Of a DNA stretch of 61,652 bases, positions 58,565-61,652 are shown piece after piece. Position numbers and translations under genes: made by a program. The number at the start of each line of letters is the position of its first letter. Within the stretch, counting starts at the first letter, position 1. Source of the stretch: Arenimonas terrae. Lineage in GTDB: Bacteria > Pseudomonadota > Gammaproteobacteria > Xanthomonadales > Xanthomonadaceae. The notes below the pieces were generated by a model, which saw only the letters and a list, made by a program, of their open reading frames with translations, did not search any database and was not told the origin of the DNA. The stretch lies in NCBI RefSeq assembly GCF_006265115.1, contig NZ_SMDR01000002.1, forward strand, positions 1 through 61,652, read 5' to 3'.

Positions 58565-59392
58565 TCAACCCCTGCGATCGCGCACGATGAACTTCTGGGT
58601 GCGCTTGTTCTTGCGCGTCTTGTAACCCTTCGCCGGCGTGCCCCACGGGGACACCGGGTGCGGGTTACCCTGGCCAGCCTTCGCCTCACCACCGCCGTGC
58701 GGATGGTCGACCGGGTTCATGGCGGCGCCGCGGACGGTCGGCTTGACGCCGCGCCAACGCTTCGCACCCGCCTTGCCCAGCTTCTCGAGGTTGTGCTCGA
58801 CATTACCCACTTCGCCGATCGTGGCGCGGCAGTCGGCCGGCACCTTGCGCATTTCGCCGGAGCGGAGGCGCAGGGTGGCGTAGCCGCCGTCGCGGGAGAT
58901 CAGCTGGGCGCCGGCGCCAGCGGCGCGGGCCAGCTGGGCACCCTTGCCCGGCTTCATCTCGACGCAATGCACGGTCGAACCAACCGGCATGTTGCGCAGC
59001 GGCAGGCTGTTGCCGGTCTTGATCGGCGCGTCCTTGCCGGCGATCACCTGGTCGCCCTGCACCAGGCCCTTCGGGGCGATGATGTAGCGGCGCTCACCGT
59101 CGGCGTAGCACAGCAGCGCGATGTGCGCGGTGCGGTTCGGATCGTACTCGACGCGCTCGACGCGGGCCGGGATACCTTCCTTGTCACGCTTGAAATCGAT
59201 GAGGCGGTAATGCTGCTTGTGGCCACCGCCGATGTGGCGGGTGGTGATGCGGCCGTAGTTGTTGCGGCCGCCGCTCTTGCTCTGCTTTTCGACCAGCGAT
59301 TCCAGCGGGCCGCCCTTGTGCAGGCCGGCGGTGGAGACGCGCACCATGGCGCGGCGGCCAGGCGAGGTCGGCTTGAAAGTCATAAGTGCCAT
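58565..59392 (-). CDS. rplB: 50S ribosomal protein L2
   Basis: The 275-residue protein starts [27 protein letters not shown] and has [27 protein letters not shown], with the His close to the peptidyl transferase centre. It is one of the most conserved 50S proteins. Confidence 0.98.
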   Translation of the reverse strand: MALMTFKPTSPGRRAMVRVSTAGLHKGGPLESLVEKQSKSGGRNNYGRITTRHIGGGHKQHYRLIDFKRDKEGIPARVERVEYDPNRTAHIALLCYADGERRYIIAPKGLVQGDQVIAGKDAPIKTGNSLPLRNMPVGSTVHCVEMKPGKGAQLARAAGAGAQLISRDGGYATLRLRSGEMRKVPADCRATIGEVGNVEHNLEKLGKAGAKRWRGVKPTVRGAAMNPVDHPHGGGEAKAGQGNPHPVSPWGTPAKGYKTRKNKRTQKFIVRDRRG

Positions 59393-59403
59393 GGGTACTT
59401 GCC

Positions 59404-59700
59404 TCAGGCCTTGGCCATCACGTCGATCGACTGGCCATCGGCCAGGCGAACGTATGCTTTACGCCAGTCGCCACGACGGCCGGCGCGGTTACGGAAGTTC
59501 TTCTGCTTGCCCTTCACGTTCACCACATTGACCGCTTCGACCTTGACGCTGAACAGCGATTCCACGGCGGACTTCACGTCGGCCTTGGTCGCGGTCTGCG
59601 CAATCTCGAAAACGTACTGGTTGCTCTGCTCCTGGATGCGCGCGGTCTTTTCAGAGACGCGGGGCGCACGAAGAACGCCGAGGATCTTGATGTTGCTCAT
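59404..59700 (-). CDS. rplW: 50S ribosomal protein L23
   Basis: The 98-residue protein ([47 protein letters not shown]) is L23, docking site for trigger factor and SRP. Its start overlaps the rplD stop by four bases. Confidence 0.97.
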   Translation of the reverse strand: MSNIKILGVLRAPRVSEKTARIQEQSNQYVFEIAQTATKADVKSAVESLFSVKVEAVNVVNVKGKQKNFRNRAGRRGDWRKAYVRLADGQSIDVMAKA

Positions 59701-60299
59701 GCCAGCCACTCCTCGATCTTCTTGACCGAATCAGCGGTCATGATCACGGTCTCGGCACCGACCAGGCTCACCGGATCGATGGTCTGGGCGTCGAGGACCT
59801 GCACGTAGGGAACGTTGCGGGCGGCCAGGTACAGCGCCTCGCTCGGCTCCTCGCTGACGATCAGCGGGCGGGAAACGCCCATCTCGGCCAGCTTGGCGAC
59901 CAGCGCCTTGGTCTTCGGCTCCGACACATCGAACGCGTCGACGACCTTCAGGCGGCCCTGACGGTTGAGCTCGGAGATGATCGCGCAGACGGCCGCGCGG
60001 TACATCTTGCGGTTGACCTTCTGGGCGAAGCTGCGCGGCTTGGCGGCGAACGAGACACCACCACCGACGAAGATCGGGGCCCGGTAGTCACCGTGACGGG
60101 CGCCACCGCCCTTCTGCTTCTTGAACTTCTTGGTCGTGCCCGAGACTTCCGAGCGCGTCAGCTGGGCCTTGGTGCCTGCACGGCCGGCGTTGCGATACGC
60201 AACCACCACCTGATGCACCAGGTCCTCGCTGAATTCGCGGCCGAAGACGGCGTCGGAAACCGACAGCGTCTTACCGCTTCCAATGACGGCGAGTTCCAT
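59697..60299 (-). CDS. rplD: 50S ribosomal protein L4
   Basis: The 200-residue protein has the extended loop [40 protein letters not shown] that reaches the exit tunnel. In E. coli L4 also represses the S10 operon through its leader; the leader here is about 100 bases and no matching hairpin was confirmed. Confidence 0.97.
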   Translation of the reverse strand: MELAVIGSGKTLSVSDAVFGREFSEDLVHQVVVAYRNAGRAGTKAQLTRSEVSGTTKKFKKQKGGGARHGDYRAPIFVGGGVSFAAKPRSFAQKVNRKMYRAAVCAIISELNRQGRLKVVDAFDVSEPKTKALVAKLAEMGVSRPLIVSEEPSEALYLAARNVPYVQVLDAQTIDPVSLVGAETVIMTADSVKKIEEWLA

Positions 60300-60310
60300 T
60301 ATCTAACTCC

Positions 60311-60958
60311 TCAACCTTTGCTCGTGGGGCGCACGACGACGTCGCCGCCCGGCGCACCGGGGACGGAACCCTTGATCGCGATCAGGCCGCGCTCGGCGTC
60401 GACCTTGACCACTTCGAGGTTCTGCATGGTCTGCTGCACGGCGCCCATGTGGCCGGACATCTTCTTGCCCGGGAACACGCGGCCCGGCGTCTGGCGCTGG
60501 CCGATGGAGCCCGGCGAACGGTGCGACAGCGAGTTACCGTGCGTGGCGTCGCCCATCTTGAACTTCCAGCGCTTGATGGTGCCCTGGAAACCCTTGCCCT
60601 TGGTGATACCGGAAACATCGACCATCTGGCCGACGGCGAAGATGTCCGCCTTGATTTCGGTACCCACTTCGAAGTTGCCCGCATCCTTGTCTTCGATGCG
60701 GAACTCCCAAAGGCCACGGCCGGCCTCGACCTTCGCCTTGGCGAAATGGCCGGACAGCGGCTTGTTGACCAGGGCGGCGCGCTTGGCGCCGGCAGTCACC
60801 TGCACCGCGGTGTAACCGTCGGTTTCGGTGGTCTTGATCTGGGTGATGCGATTCGGGCTGGCCTCGATCACGGTCACCGGGATGGAACGGCCATCGTCGG
60901 TGAAGATGCGGCTCATGCCCGCCTTGCGGCCCACGATTCCAATATTTTTGGTCGTCAT
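60311..60958 (-). CDS. rplC: 50S ribosomal protein L3
   Basis: The 215-residue protein starts with [27 protein letters not shown] and has the L3 signature [44 protein letters not shown], which carries the Gln that PrmB methylates in related species. It starts 50S assembly with L24. Confidence 0.97.
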   Translation of the reverse strand: MTTKNIGIVGRKAGMSRIFTDDGRSIPVTVIEASPNRITQIKTTETDGYTAVQVTAGAKRAALVNKPLSGHFAKAKVEAGRGLWEFRIEDKDAGNFEVGTEIKADIFAVGQMVDVSGITKGKGFQGTIKRWKFKMGDATHGNSLSHRSPGSIGQRQTPGRVFPGKKMSGHMGAVQQTMQNLEVVKVDAERGLIAIKGSVPGAPGGDVVVRPTSKG

Positions 60959-60968
60959 GGCAGTTGCC

Positions 60969-61280
60969 TCAGGTCAGCTTGATCTGAACGTCGACGCCGG
61001 CCGCGAGCTCGAGCTTCATGAGCGCGTCGACGGTCTTGTCGTTCGGGTCAACGATATCCAGCACACGCTTGTGGGTGCGGGTCTCGTACTGGTCGCGCGC
61101 GTCCTTGTCGACGTGCGGCGACACCAGCACGGTGTAGCGTTCGATCTTGGTCGGCAGCGGGATCGGGCCGCGCACCTGCGCGCCGGTCCGCTTGGCCGTC
61201 TCCACGATTTCGGAAGCCGAGCGATCAATCAGGCGATGATCGTAGGCCTTCAGCCGAATCCGGATCTTCTGGTCCGCCAT
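60969..61280 (-). CDS. rpsJ: 30S ribosomal protein S10
   Basis: The 103-residue protein starts [19 protein letters not shown] and has [29 protein letters not shown]. First gene of the cluster; S10 is also transcription factor NusE. The ATG at 61280 is the family start, although the frame is open further upstream. Confidence 0.98.
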   Translation of the reverse strand: MADQKIRIRLKAYDHRLIDRSASEIVETAKRTGAQVRGPIPLPTKIERYTVLVSPHVDKDARDQYETRTHKRVLDIVDPNDKTVDALMKLELAAGVDVQIKLT

Positions 61281-61338
61281 GGCGATGTCCTTGTTACGGT
61301 AAAGAGCGTCGGAATCAGGGGCTTTGAGCCCTGGTTCC

Positions 61339-61430
61339 CGTGGAAAACAAACTCGGCGGACCATTTCTGGGCCACCGAGCAAGAAAGTATAGCCTGTGTT
61401 AAACCGCCCTGTAAAGGGTTGTTTTCCACG
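61339..61430. repeat. 12-bp inverted repeat flanking the rpsJ promoter
   Basis: CGTGGAAAACAA at 61339-61350 and TTGTTTTCCACG at 61419-61430 are perfect reverse complements, 68 bases apart. One arm lies four bases upstream of the -35, the other in the transcribed leader. Confidence 0.9.
61386..61415 (-). promoter_or_regulatory. Promoter of the S10 cluster
   Basis: On the minus strand TTTACA, 18 bases, TATACT: five of six matches in each hexamer. The expected start site is about 100 bases before rpsJ. Confidence 0.75.
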
Positions 61431-61457
61431 AGCTTCGACCGTCCTGGCCGCGAACAC

Positions 61458-61476
61458 GAGGGGCATCCTGCCCCTC
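61458..61476 (-). terminator. Weak hairpin downstream of tuf
   Basis: Perfect 8-bp arms GAGGGGCA / TGCCCCTC with a 3-base loop, 51 bases past the tuf stop. No T-tract follows, so termination would be partial. Confidence 0.35.
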
Positions 61477-61526
61477 ATTTCGTATGTGGGCCGCCCCTGG
61501 GGGCGACCGAGCCGCGCACTATACGC

Positions 61527-61652
<126 letters not shown>

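Noticed and set aside
61339-61430. Replication origin suggested by DnaA-box-like sequences
   Set aside because: Only two imperfect boxes are present, with no AT-rich unwinding region and no dnaA or dnaN nearby; they flank a ribosomal promoter.

Overview
The window reads as chromosomal DNA of a high-GC gammaproteobacterium, most likely Lysobacteraceae (Xanthomonadales). Pointers are the gene families present (S46 dipeptidyl peptidase, TorF-type porin, class II DAHP synthase), the fused S10-spc-alpha ribosomal cluster, and the type of integron at the left edge. No rRNA, tRNA, CRISPR array or insertion sequence was seen.

Bases 1 to about 3300 are the distal part of a chromosomal integron cassette array. 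Six near-identical attC sites (five of 56 bp, one of 91 bp) separate small genes, all on the plus strand, with lower GC than the rest. The pairing arms of each cassette match its own 5' core, and the sites decay from left to right into two relics (2815-2864 and 3235-3294). The integrase gene should therefore lie to the left of the window. Cargo is mostly unknown, with membrane proteins and one Imm50-like immunity protein.

From 3.8 to 15 kb there are single-gene or two-gene units: VOC protein, Imm70-type immunity protein, PhyH-type dioxygenase, GNAT acetyltransferase, DUF2189 membrane protein, NTF2-like lipoprotein, DUF1801 protein, a CPA2 cation/proton antiporter, an MBL/beta-CASP nuclease, an S46 peptidase and a beta-barrel protein. 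From 15 to 19 kb, tdh and kbl (threonine to glycine plus acetyl-CoA) are split by an opposite-strand porin gene, and kbl overlaps a LAS-type peptidase gene.

From 20.1 to 26.8 kb there is a tightly coupled seven-gene plus-strand operon for modifying membrane fatty acids: acyl desaturase, FAD oxidoreductase, DUF1365, CFA-type methyltransferase, DUF2878, DUF1295 and a second CFA-type methyltransferase. Then come an exported Ala-rich protein, an OmpA-family protein, and a dispersed methylcitrate cycle (prpD; prpC, a membrane protein and prpB) interleaved with an alpha/beta hydrolase-HxlR divergent pair, fadH and a SleB-like hydrolase. mdh and an aminotransferase follow. From 39.7 to 42.2 kb a three-gene exported/lipoprotein/M48 protease operon is seen, then ppiB, typA, a TauE/SafE transporter, class II DAHP synthase and dsbB.

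From 47.6 kb to the right end, 27 minus-strand genes from rpsJ to rplQ (including secY and rpoA) form one ribosomal-protein supercluster, without rpmJ, ending in a strong terminator; the 3' end of tuf lies upstream of it. A sigma-70 type promoter with an unusual flanking 12-bp dyad lies in front of rpsJ.
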